Source of the DNA: Gentiana macrophylla
Taxonomy: Eukaryota > Streptophyta > Magnoliopsida > Gentianales > Gentianaceae
DNA length: 64,000 nucleotides
Direction: 5' to 3'
NCBI GenBank assembly: GCA_026214975.1
Contig: CM047805.1
Coordinates: forward strand, 110,355,845 to 110,419,844
The position numbers were made by a program, and so were the translations under genes. This document shows, piece after piece, positions 45,201 through 56,513 of the stretch. How positions within the stretch are numbered: the stretch's first letter is position 1; each line of letters opens with the position of its first letter. A model generated the notes under the pieces. That model made no database searches. It worked only from the letters and a program-made list of their open reading frames with translations, and had not been told where the DNA came from.

Positions 45201-47226
45201 AGCTAGTAGGAGCTTCCGAGTAGTGACTTTGTCCGATAACTATTCAAACACTCCGGTAAGTTTATCCAAAATATTATGAGGTTTCTCTGCTTTTCAACAG
45301 AGATAGAGTATTCTATACTCAGAAATGGGCCATCACATAGTCCTGGGGGACTCGATGCTCGGCTCGCCTCATAGTGAAATGCTTTCACTAAGTGAGAAAT
45401 CGTTAAATTGCCTTATATAGTTTTAGATGTGCTACAATACACCGCGCTTAACTCAATAAAGATATTAGAAGCGAAATATCGGTTTACATTGAAATGTAAG
45501 ACTAAGCGATCCACCTAGAATATGCTTTGGAATTTACGGATAAGGTGTGGATTCGGTTCACCCCACTTCCATAAATATAAGCATTTAGCACACGGTGCTT
45601 GAAGGTAAGACCAGAATTTCATGCATACGTTCGGTCAATGACCATTCGTGATATATCTTTTAACCTATTGAGTATAAAGGTTAGATATAGGATTCTTGAA
45701 ATCGGGAAGGACAGTTATCTTTGTTGCATCCTTTTCTCGATAGAATCCATGTTCGAAAAAACCTTGAACCTTGAAACGCGTTTACTCAAGGTAGTTACTA
45801 ACCGATTAAAATCGTGCCACATCCAACATCGCTTGTTGGTGATAACACTAAATACTACTAAACTATATCGTAATTTCGATCCACCCGAATGTAGTGGGAG
45901 TATGGTTTATCCATTACCCATTACGGGTTCGGCGGACTTTGTAGTCCGAGGATCGATTGATGACTATGGCTCTTTTGTGAGCGTGATATGATTCTCGATA
46001 ATAGAGGTCGGTTTAATAGCCATAACCCTGTGAATGGAGTTCGGTTCTCCAATTGTTCATGCTCTTGTAGAACCACCTGAGCGTCCTCAGCCCAGTGGGA
46101 GTAATTGGATCTACACGGAAAAGAGTAGAATGAGTTCGGTATTGCATGTTTTCGTTCAAAAGCGAGAAAATAGGGGTGATTCCTGAGACTTTCTTGCCAA
46201 ACAAACGGAGTCCGGATTCATTCGAAGCAGTATGGTATTGACTTATGAACTTATGACAGGATGACTGTCAAGGCTTATGTCCTTTGTGGATAAAAAGCAA
46301 ACCTCTCGGTCATTGGAAGTCATATATTTCTACAATATGTGGATTTGACCAGTATATTGATAAGTCTTTTTTTTTGTAGACTGGATATCAATTTTAGTAT
46401 AGTAGTGAATATATACATATATTAGTGTTTGTGAAGGATAACACTGCACCAGTTGGAATCAACATGGGTGTGTTATCTGAAGTCAGAATCTGACAATGCC
46501 ACAATTCTCTACAATAGAGATTTGGACAACATTCTTAAGAGTTTGACCCGGTCGAATTCATTAGAATCAGTCACTGGTTTCCCATCCATCTTATTGGTTA
46601 AGATGATGCATCTGTGTATGCAACATTCAACGAGGAAGTTCTACCCTATGCCTCAGGAATGACTCTCTAAATCTTCGGATCAAGAGAAATGGGATAGATT
46701 CTCTTTCTAGTAAGAGATGGTCAGGTTATTGAACGTCAACTTTGATCGAATCTTAGATTCGGCGGGTAACAAAGCAAGTTTAGTATGTCCTTTAGTATCT
46801 TGAAGAGAACGAGGAACAATATGCGGACATATTCATGTGTGAACTTGGATATGTGTGATACACTCGATTTTGACTTTAAGTCGATTTAGGATGATCGTTA
46901 AGTCGATCTCGGGCTCCTGTTTACTCAAGACCACATGATTTGATGGACCGGTAACGTTTGATTCTACGGATCGTCTCGAAAGCCGACAACCCGACTAATC
47001 ATTAAGACCCATGACATTTAGATGTAGGTACTCCCCGAGTCACCGACCTATCCTACGACGGCATACTCGGAGTGTATTTTGGAATCAAAATGGTTATGAC
47101 ATGCTTAGTGGGTACTAGAATACGGGATGAGTCTCCATTGCTTTTGTAGAGCAAGTGGGAGATGTAGTTTGTTGTATTTTAAATAATAGGGTGTGCTCTA
47201 AAACAATTAATCACATGCTTTCGTGC
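42287..47226 (+). other. Interior of the non-coding LTR element
   Basis: Only short ORFs with no recognisable family; the longest is 130 codons at 45599-45991. AGTGGGAG or a one-base variant recurs near 43221, 44219, 44347, 44733, 45893, 46092 and 47155. A block with CACCGACCTATCCTA and GACGGCATACTCGG appears at 43390-43430 and again at 47045-47075. Three tandem units lie at 43990-44375. Confidence 0.7.
43990..44375 (+). repeat. Three tandem units of about 125 bp
   Basis: Each unit contains TTGGAAAATCAT or CCGGAAAATCAT, TAGACG(A/G)TATTTGGAA, GATGAACTAGTGGGAG and ATGATTTGTTGTTTTTC. Unit ends are near 44117, 44240 and 44375. Confidence 0.75.
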
Positions 47227-47237
47227 AAGTGGGAGAT
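47227..47237 (+). other. Polypurine tract of the non-coding LTR element
   Basis: AAGTGGGAGAT directly before TGTTAGG. Confidence 0.75.
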
Positions 47238-49080
47238 TGTTAGGTGCGATGCCCGAAAGACAATTTTTGTAATTGTTTTATTTAATAAATGAATTGACGT
47301 TATTATTCATATTTGTTATTCTCATAATCACCGATGTGACAATAGTATTTACACTACTGTAAAACCCTAAGTATATCGTTTATGTAATCACTTAACTCGG
47401 TGTATGGTATATACACGGGAGGATTGAGTTAGTGAAGATGTACTTAAAATACAATTAGCCCGTAGTGAAGTTAATCGAGAGTATCGGGTCTCTCCTTTAA
47501 CGTGCTATTAATGCGCCTGAAACACGGTTGGTGTGATTGTCTTATCCGGACTTTCGGTTAAGAGAACCTAATAGGGCATTTATATATGATAGATATATCA
47601 TATTGGGGACCGATTTGATTGTAGTTCACGATATAATTCCGTAATCGAGAAGTCTTATCGAATCAATGGATGATCATATTTATGGATATATCTTAATCCC
47701 GAGGTGATCACGATCCAACCGCTTGAATCGAGTATGAAGTTTGACTTGACGGTTAAGGATTACACTGAGTCAGTGGTCCGAATTACCCCATCTTGGCATT
47801 GTCTTGGATTGAGTGAGTAGTCGTGTTATCACGGATACGGAATCCATTCCTTCCATTTATGGAAGTAGATGAAACGATTCCTCTTATTTGTTAATCCTAG
47901 AAACCGATCGATCGCGCGAGTTCATATCACACCGATTGATCACGGTGAGTTGTATGAATTAATTGATCACTAGGGGTTAATGGTAAATAAGGATAAAAGG
48001 TTCTAAAAAGGGTTAACGGTAACTTCCCGATTTAGAATGAAACGATCTATGGAGGATTAATCCATATGTAATGATTATATCAATGGACGCTATTATTATT
48101 CTCGTGAGAGATAAATATAATCTCATAATCGGAGGAGTGCGATCCACGGGATTATGGTGGCATATTCCTGTGATTGATTTATCGAATATAATTATTCTCG
48201 TTCGTAAGATAATTATTTATTTGATTTATCGGAGCGACTGATTATTAGTCCATTGGTCCCCCGACGTGCTTCCAATATAAAGCATAAATGATTCTCGGAC
48301 GTCGAATCCTAATAATGATATTAATTTAATTCTTATTAGAATTTAATTAATCGATATGTAATTAATTGTTTAGTGACTATTTAATTAGTTGGAACTAAAT
48401 AATTAAAATAAGTGGAAAATATATTTTCCATAATAATTGGCAAATTAGTGTGTATGACAAAAATTAATTGACTAGGTCAATTAAAGATACAATTCACGCC
48501 ACATGCATATTTTTAAGATACAAGAAATTAGTTTTCTTGTGATTAATAAGACATTGTGCGTAAAATATTTATTGGATAAATATTTATGGTAAGAAATAAA
48601 GATAAAGATTATTCTAGATTTGTTCTAGAATATTTTGGGATTATCTTTTATTTAATAGGATTATCATAATTGATTTTGTATTAATTATTTAATCTTTGGA
48701 GACAAAGATTACTTCCTATATAAAAGAGAGTTATAAAGTCTAAACACACAAGCAAATTTCGACTTCACCATATTATTTGGAGAAGGAAAATTTTTGGCCA
48801 AGGGAGATGAGAGGAAAAGCTTGAGTTTTTCCTAGAAGCATATCGGAAGGGTTCGAGTCGAATTCCTTCCACCGGAGTCTTTAAATCACACGTCACGGAA
48901 GATCGTGGTCTTCTTCACGCTTTCCTTCGCTCATCCTATTGCGGTTCTTCAACTTGGATTTTGAGATCCAAGAGGTATGTTCTACAACCCCTCAGTAGAT
49001 ATAGATCTAGTTATTTTATTACGTGTAGTTTATAGATCTAGATCCTAAAATCGCTTCCGCCGCGGATGGTATTACTAACA
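47238..49080 (+). repeat. 3' LTR of the non-coding LTR element
   Basis: 1843 bp, TGTTAG to CTAACA. The TATA-like TATATAAAAG is at 48717-48726. Few substitutions but many short indels against the left LTR. Confidence 0.87.
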
Positions 49081-49085
49081 ACTAC

Positions 49086-49390
49086 CTGGCTTAGTCAATG
49101 TCTTAGCGTGAACATGTACAAACACGACAATATTGAGTTTTGGAGATTTCTCTACCACGAGCTTATCCACGAGATTTGGTACTGGAGGAACCAAGAAATA
49201 CATGGAAATGATGTACGTCGACCTCCAAAGATGGTCTTTATCTCTAAATCAATCCGTAAAGCCTGTGACTTTAGACTAGCATGAACGTAATATCTAAAGT
49301 GCCTGTAAATAAATTTATGTAATTGCCTCTGCGTTGTATAGCTTGTATATTTTAAGTTTTTCTTAATAAAATATTCGGTTTCGAAAAAGG
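49086..49390 (+). pseudogene. 3' end of the interrupted LINE with 3' UTR
   Basis: The frame reads WRFLYHELIHEIWYWRNQE then IHGNDVRRPP and ends KACDFRLA-stop at 49284. It is typical of the last residues of plant LINE pol (IWxWRN). A short 3' UTR with AATAAAA near 49366 follows. Adding this to 39600-40443 restores continuity. Confidence 0.75.
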
Positions 49391-49505
49391 AAAAACTCTG
49401 AAATAAATCGTAGAAATACACGCAACTTAATTGAATTAAATAAAGCATTGCTCAGGACTCAAGTCCATTATGTTAAAGTTAAAAAAAAAAAAAACGGGTT
49501 CTATT

Positions 49506-49802
49506 GGCACACACCAAATTATTTTTGACACCTATTATTTGAATATTTTTTCTGCTGAACAAAATGTCATCCCCACTGGTGTTCCTCCTTGAACACCAAC
49601 GTCTGTTATTTGAATATTTTTTCTGCTGAACAAAATGTCATCATCCATCTGCTGTTCTCTCCTCGAACACCAACGTCGACGTTGGTGTTCGAGGAGAAAC
49701 ACCATGTGAGATAACGATCGCCTCTTTGAAAATAATGTGTAGTGCACAAGTAATTTTTGTGGTCTTAGAAAGTAAATAGGTGCCAGAAGTAATTTGGCGT
49801 GT

Positions 49803-49804
<2 letters not shown>
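49506..49804. mobile_element. TIR MITE with internal repeats
   Basis: The left end GGCACACACCAAATTATTTT and right end, on the other strand, GCACACGCCAAATTACTTCT continue to a matched GGCACCTATT/GACACCTATT, giving about 31 bp of inverted termini. Inside, a 36-bp piece beginning TATTTGAATATTTTTTCTGC is present twice (49536 and 49607). A perfect palindrome is at 49659-49696. Confidence 0.7.

Positions 49805-49848
<44 letters not shown>
49805..49848 (+). repeat. A(44) homopolymer
   Basis: An uninterrupted run of 44 A directly after the MITE end. The length is probably approximate in any assembly. Confidence 0.9.
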
Positions 49849-49849
<1 letters not shown>

Positions 49850-50232
49850 GCATATACAGCAGTATTGATTTTCAGGTCCCTGTTAGCCAAATTGACAAAT
49901 TTAATTCGACCCCTGTAAGAACTAACTACGTTGCTATCTGACTTTGCCATTTTAATACCAAAAGACAGATAGTTGTCCCCTCTTTATGGATCTGGGACTC
50001 TAACGTGAGATCTTCAAATCTTACAGAGCTCAGTTCAGCCCTAGATTTGCTCCACCTGAAGTTAAGTTTGCAAGGTAAACTTGAATCTCAATTGGACATG
50101 CATACATTCAACGCGTGATCTGATGTTGCAATATAAATCCTGTACAATCACTTACTTTTGGTTTTTGTACGCAGTTTCAGAGGAGCTATATTTTTGCAAT
50201 TGCGTGCGTAAACTGTAGATTGAGAGTCGAAA

Positions 50233-53200
50233 ATGCAGCATGCTCCGGCCACAATTGAGGAGCAGTTGGTACTGAAAGCGATCAAAGAAGAATGTCCATG
50301 GGAGAATCTTCCTAAGCGTCTGCAAGCTACTCTGAATTCTAAAGAGGAATGGCATAGACGGTATACTTTTCATCTACACCTGTAGTTTAGCAAACTTATT
50401 ACACAGCTACATTTCATAATCGATTTGTTAAACTGAAGCTGTTTTGATGAACTTTAGGTCTAGTGGTGTAGGTTGTGGTTGGATTTTGAAGTTTTTGCTT
50501 TGCTTTCCGAGTTAATGTGGCCTGCTTAACTGATTTCCGTGTTTTTTTTAATGGAGAAATGGTTGAGCGATCCTGACGTTGTTTGCTAGTTGACTGAACT
50601 GATAGCATGCGTTTTTTTTCTTTCCTTTTCAATAAACCTGATCTGGATAAAGATTGCTGTTGCCTTAATTGGGGGATTGACTATGCTGCAATAGGATTCA
50701 AAGGTTTCTTTTGGCAGGCATTTGGATGCTGAGCTTGTTATCTTTGACGATGCTTGAAATGCTTCTTATCTTGATTTATTTTTATCCCATTGGTGAAGAC
50801 AGGGATTTAGAGCTGTGTTAAATTATCCTTATAAGAGTTTCTACAACAAGAGCAAAGCTCAGGCCTTATTCTTGGAAATAATTTATGTTTTGGAAATACT
50901 TGTGAAATTTTGTCTATTGTAATGACCCATCCCCTTAATCGAAACGGAGCTTTCGGCACATGCAATTATGTCAGTCTTTCTAGCAGTAAAAACCACCACC
51001 ACGGAGGTAATTAAAATAACAGAAAATATCGGAAACATTAGGTTTCATAACACTCCCATCACTATGGCGATGTTTTTGTCGCTAGATCGACGTGACCAGA
51101 GCAAATAGTAAAATCATAGACAATTTAAAACAACCCTTTTGATGTAAAGACCTCCTTATCTCGATAACCATGGTTAATAGCCTCTAAATCTGAAAATTCC
51201 TGACATAAATGATCATAATTCTTACATCAGCATTTAATCAGAACCGCAACTCTAATTGATCATTCTACGGGGCACATGAACTAAGGGATAAGAAAACTGT
51301 AGAAGTGTTTAATATGTTAATTATTTAACTCCCAACAACTTAAGCTTTTGGGAGAGATAGTAATTCAACATGATATCAGAGCAGAAGGTCATTGATTCAA
51401 ACCTCTGCCAACATTGCCTTCCGATATATTGTTTCATGTATTGGGCCTCTTTGATGGCCTTGTGGTGCCCTTATATGCCTTTTTTTGTGCCATGTTGGCT
51501 CAAATTTGTTATAGGCTCACACTTGAGTGGGCGTGTTGAAGTGTTTAGTATGTTGATTATCTACTTCCAACATGCCTAATCTGTGTGTTCTATGTCGATC
51601 TCTGATTTGTGGGCATCATGTAAATACCCTTCGTCTGAAATTGGATCACAAACGATTGTAATATCTTCCTCCCTTGTAGAAGTTAGCGTGGTAATAGTGG
51701 AGTTGGAGGGGGGTGGCGCCGATTTGTGTTTGTAGTAGAGTTATGGGTTTGATATTTACTTATAGGATGATTTAGAGGAAGCGAGTTCCTACTAAAACTC
51801 CTAAATAAATGGGCAAAAAGTTTTTTAATTAAGAAAATACCTTAATACCCCTGTAATTAGTTGTGGGGTATTACAGTCCATTGCAACATAAGCAAATGCT
51901 GTTCATGATTTTTTGATAGTGTCGTTCATGTTCTGAGTTTGTCAATTTTGGGTGTATATATCCATTAGTGCAACCATGTATTGACCTCAAAGCTTTCAAT
52001 ATCTTTTTATTCTCCTCTCCCCTCCTCCTCTGATGTATTCAACTTTAAAACATATGTAATAACTTTGTTAACAAGTAACATGTGATGAAACCTTCCATCT
52101 CAATATTCTGATGTTGGACGAGAAATTGCTTGATGGGAACTGGAAACCAATCAATGACAAATGGGATGTTTGTTGTGCTTTTTATTTTTTATTTTCATTT
52201 GTTGCATGCTTTTACTAACGCCATGGTTAGTTGGATTTGAAAATGTGTCGATCTTGTGTTTTATGCAGGATAATTGAACACTGCATAAAAAAAAGACTCC
52301 AGTGGAACATTTCATTTGCTCGCAAAGTATGCAAAGAAGGTGAATATTATGAAGACCTGATGCGTTATTTGCGAAAAAGTCTAGCAGTGAGTATTTCACT
52401 GTGTTCTATTTACTATAATAGAATATCCTTTTTAATCGTGGCCTTGTTCTTTTACCGCAAACCATATATTACATATATCACCAGTCTGTCCATAAACAAC
52501 AAAAAGTAATAAGTAAAAACAGAAAAAACAAAACGGAGGTAAAGTTCTTAAGATTTTTGTAACATCCAAAGAAATGTAGAACAATAGTGGTGCAATCTTT
52601 ACAACCATAATAAGTGTTTCAGGGTAGTGCCGATTACTTTCAATGTCTTATGTTGTAGTTAATGGTTTAGTATATATACTATTTTCTTATATAATTCAAT
52701 TTTTTTCATAGACAATGTTTCATCAACTGACTTGAGATCTATCAATACGGTGACAGATGCAAAATATACAATTCACACTTGATGGAACTCCAACCTAAAG
52801 CCCCGTGTGATTTGCCTTGGTCATTTTCCTAAGGCCTCATGGACATATAAGATTTTGATCCTCTCAATTCCTAAAAAAATTTGTTTAAGAATATACTTTT
52901 GGTGAAATTTGAATAAAGTGGTCAGAGGTGATATGGACACGGTCACATGGTGATTAGTTTTGTTGTAAGCACCCTTCAAATACTAGAAAGCATTGTGACA
53001 TTATGATTTTTTGAATGGGATAACACAACACACTCTTGCTTTGAAGATATTGTTTTGAAAAAAATTATTTGTCTGCTTCATTTTTATATTTAAAATTTTT
53101 TAATATCACAAGCAACTCCTCCAGGGAAGAGCAGATCTGCTTCTCACCAATATGCACACTAGAAAACTAAAGACTTCGGAAGTAAAAGTACATAGAAACC

Positions 53201-56200
53201 AAAAAGCTCTACTATTCTAAAGAGCCTTACAAATTGGATATGCTTTTTAATTCATCTTTGCAGAGGTAGAATTTATTATACTTTGATTTTAACTGACTAT
53301 CTTGTACATCGGCTCATCACTTAGGTACACACATTTTGAAACTTGTTTTTGTTTGCCTTCTTTTAACTGCTTTTATTTTTCTTCATTTGTATGTGCAGTT
53401 GTTTCCCTATCATCTTGCAGAGTATGTTTGTCGAGTAATGAGGGTATCTCCTTTCAGATACTACTGTGACATGATATTTGAAGTCATGAAAAATGGTACA
53501 GTTTTAGCTTCTCATAAACATGTGTAATGTTATTTTACTATTTTTGTAGCATTGTATTAATCATTGTCAGCTTGTATTATCATATTATCTGATTGTGTAC
53601 TTTTTTTTTTCCCTAAGAGGTTAAGTTACGACCACACAACACCGTTTGTTGAAAGTAACAGCGGCCTCCGTAGATATGTTCACAATATTTGTTTTTTTTT
53701 CTTGGAAAACAAATTTTATTTATATCAAGGCAAATCGAAAAGAAATTACTAAAGGCGAACCAACCCGCTTTGTGAAAGTCCATAACACCTCTGCACCTAA
53801 CCCCGCCTCATTAAAACTTCTTAGCAACAAAATCGAATGGGAAAAGTCCACTAAGAGGAAAGAGTATGAGTATTCAGTGCTGTGTCAAAATTTAAAATAT
53901 AAACCTTCTATCTATGAAACCCTTAAATTACGGCTCTCAAAATTTGTTTCGTCCCTTCCTCACAAGGATCCCTTTCTTCATATTGACCTCCTTAAGCATT
54001 GTATGTAGAGTTGTGTTTTCCTCAATCCCATGTGTTTGACCTTAAAGCCATCTGCTGGACATCCACCTTCTTTGCAATTTTTACTGTTGCATCCACTAGC
54101 TCTGATTCAACTTTTATTCCTTGTGAAAAGTCCACATAGTAATCCTCCAAACCTTCATAAGTAGACAATCCTTCACTGGCCCCATCGTCATCCTCTTCCT
54201 CTTCATCCTCTTGTCTTCGCCTTGCCCAAAAAGTGACCTCTGATTCTCTTCCATTCAAGGATAACGTATGGGGCAAAAAAGGCTTTGCATTGTCATCCAA
54301 GTGAGCCTCTAATACAAATTTAATATCATATGTAGGCACCATACGCAATTTACCTCGGTCAACTACTTCAGCATCTTTTTCCTCATCAACCCAAGGCATC
54401 AAAAGCTGTTGCACAATTCGTTCAACATCCCTGACGCATACCTCATGTTCCATTTCCTCAACCCTACGTCGATAGTCAAGTCCTCATCAATAGGAAAGTC
54501 ATCATCAAAAGTTTCGAAGACCTCATTGAGACAAAAATGAGCTGCAGAATTATCTCAGCAACTCACCTCGAAATTTTTCCCTTGGTCCAAAATGCATGTA
54601 CCTTCATCTCACTATTCAATGCATCAAGCTGCTGCTCAGAAGGACGTTCCTCATGCTGTTGGACTTGGACCGTCAATTCCCCATCCTCATGAAGAAGAGA
54701 ATTCTTATACTCTTCTATTGCCATGCCATTCATCTTCCCACCAGATTGCATTTTTGGTGTGTATTCCTTCCAAATAGTGACAGGCTGTTGATCATTCCGA
54801 TTGTGGGGGTTCTTTCGAGCACAAGAAACCTTTCCATAATCCATGCCCAATACACTTACAAAAATCACTATATTCTGGCCATGATTCTGGTTCCACACGT
54901 TGCCACTGCCCAGTATGCGCATCTTCACCAATCCAAATCCTATGCCAACGTGGCTTAACCAAATCATCTTCACGTTATTGGCTTGAATATGCATTATCTC
55001 ACTAAAACGGATTTCACTTTTGAACTGTTAAATTGCCATCTTGCCCAAAAGCTTAAGTTGTTCCGGAGAAGTGTAATTTATACATTGATATAGTCTTACA
55101 CCAACTTAAGCAGAGTTTTGTTTGTTTGTTTTGTTTTTTTTTTACCGGTGAGGATTTCTATCAGAAGATCAAATAATCAAATCTTGCATTTTTCGGTCTT
55201 GGAAGCGTCTTAAGCATAAGTAATACATGACATTCCTGCTGTCCTGCTCACCATATACTTAATTAATTTTTATATACTTTTTCTTTTCACGGTATCCTTT
55301 TTGACATCTGCTTGCAAACACAAATAATGAAAGGATTCTATCTGTGGTAATTGTTCTTGTGATGTATTTAATTTTTTTGGGATGTGATTCTGTGCTGAAA
55401 TGTTTGCTGATGATCTTGTGTTCATTTGGTCTTCAGAGCAACCTTATGACAGCATACCGAATTTTAGTGCAGCAGATGCTTTACGGCTGACCGGAATTGG
55501 GAGAAATGAATTCATTGACATCATGAATAAATGCAGATCTAAGGTAGTCCTTACCAACAACAGTAAGATTTTATGTTGGAACTTGGAATTACATTTTTAG
55601 GCCACTTATGATGTGAGGTGCAATTTAGAGTTCAAATGTTTATTTTTTATTTTTTTATATATATTATTATTATTATTATTTTTCTTTTAATTATAAAATT
55701 TTAAATTTATGATATTATGATTATCTTCATTTTCTGTACATTCAGGGATGTCATTGAGTATATGGAAAGACCAATGTATAGTTTGATTTAGTTTCGTTCA
55801 TTTCCCTGTTAGCGTACAATATTTCTGTCTTAGCAGCAGTATCTTGTAGGAGCAATTGTTATCTATTACTTTTATCGGGTAGTGCCTTATGTTAGTTCTT
55901 ACTTGATTTTCTTGCTCATAGTAGAAGATAATGTGGAAGCTAAACAAGTCTATAGCCAAGGAACTATTGCCTACTCAGCCTGTGGACTTTGCTATTGAAC
56001 CATGGTGGGTAGTTTGTCTTGTCAACTTCACTCTGGAGGAATTTAAGGTGTGTTCGTATGTCCAATTTCTGTCGCAACTGAACAAAGGCCGTGTTATTTT
56101 ATTTGCTAAACTTTATTCTTTGGATAAATGCTTTGTTTCTAGAAACTTACAGAAGAAGAAATGGCAACAATTGATAAAATTTGTAAAGAAGAAGCAAATT

Positions 56201-56472
56201 CTTTCATTCTTTTTGATGCTGAGATTGTCAAAGGACTTTACCGGCGTGGACTGATCTATTTTGATGTACCTGTTTTCTCTGATGACCGTTTTAAAGGTAA
56301 CTAACGCCTCTCGATTTTCTTTTCATCAGAGATACGTTAAGTGTCACATATTGTTAGTGTTCTTGTTTACTGAGTATATGTAGCCTATTGCAGCATAACA
56401 CAATTAGTAAGTGCATTTGTACATCAATTTTATATGCTCACGAGTCTATTCTCACTATGAAGACAGAATATC

Positions 56473-56513
<41 letters not shown>

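Larger units (their letters stand above)
40449..49080 (+). mobile_element. Large LTR element without coding capacity inside a LINE
   Basis: Direct LTRs start TGTTAGGTG at 40449 and 47238; the right one ends ACTAACA at 49080. ACTAC flanks both sides. The purine tract AAGTGGGAGAT precedes the right LTR. The 4.95-kb interior has no pol, gag or other recognisable ORF. Purine tract and LTR ends suggest copia affinity, but there is no protein evidence. It is best described as a large retrotransposon derivative (LARD-like). Confidence 0.85.

Noticed and set aside
45599..45991. 130-codon plus-strand ORF in the non-coding LTR element
   Set aside because: No retroelement or host motif recognised, and the neighbouring sequence is closed in all frames, so it is not called as a gene.
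49641..49950. Minus-strand ORFs with long Phe runs
   Set aside because: They are translations of the A(44) homopolymer.
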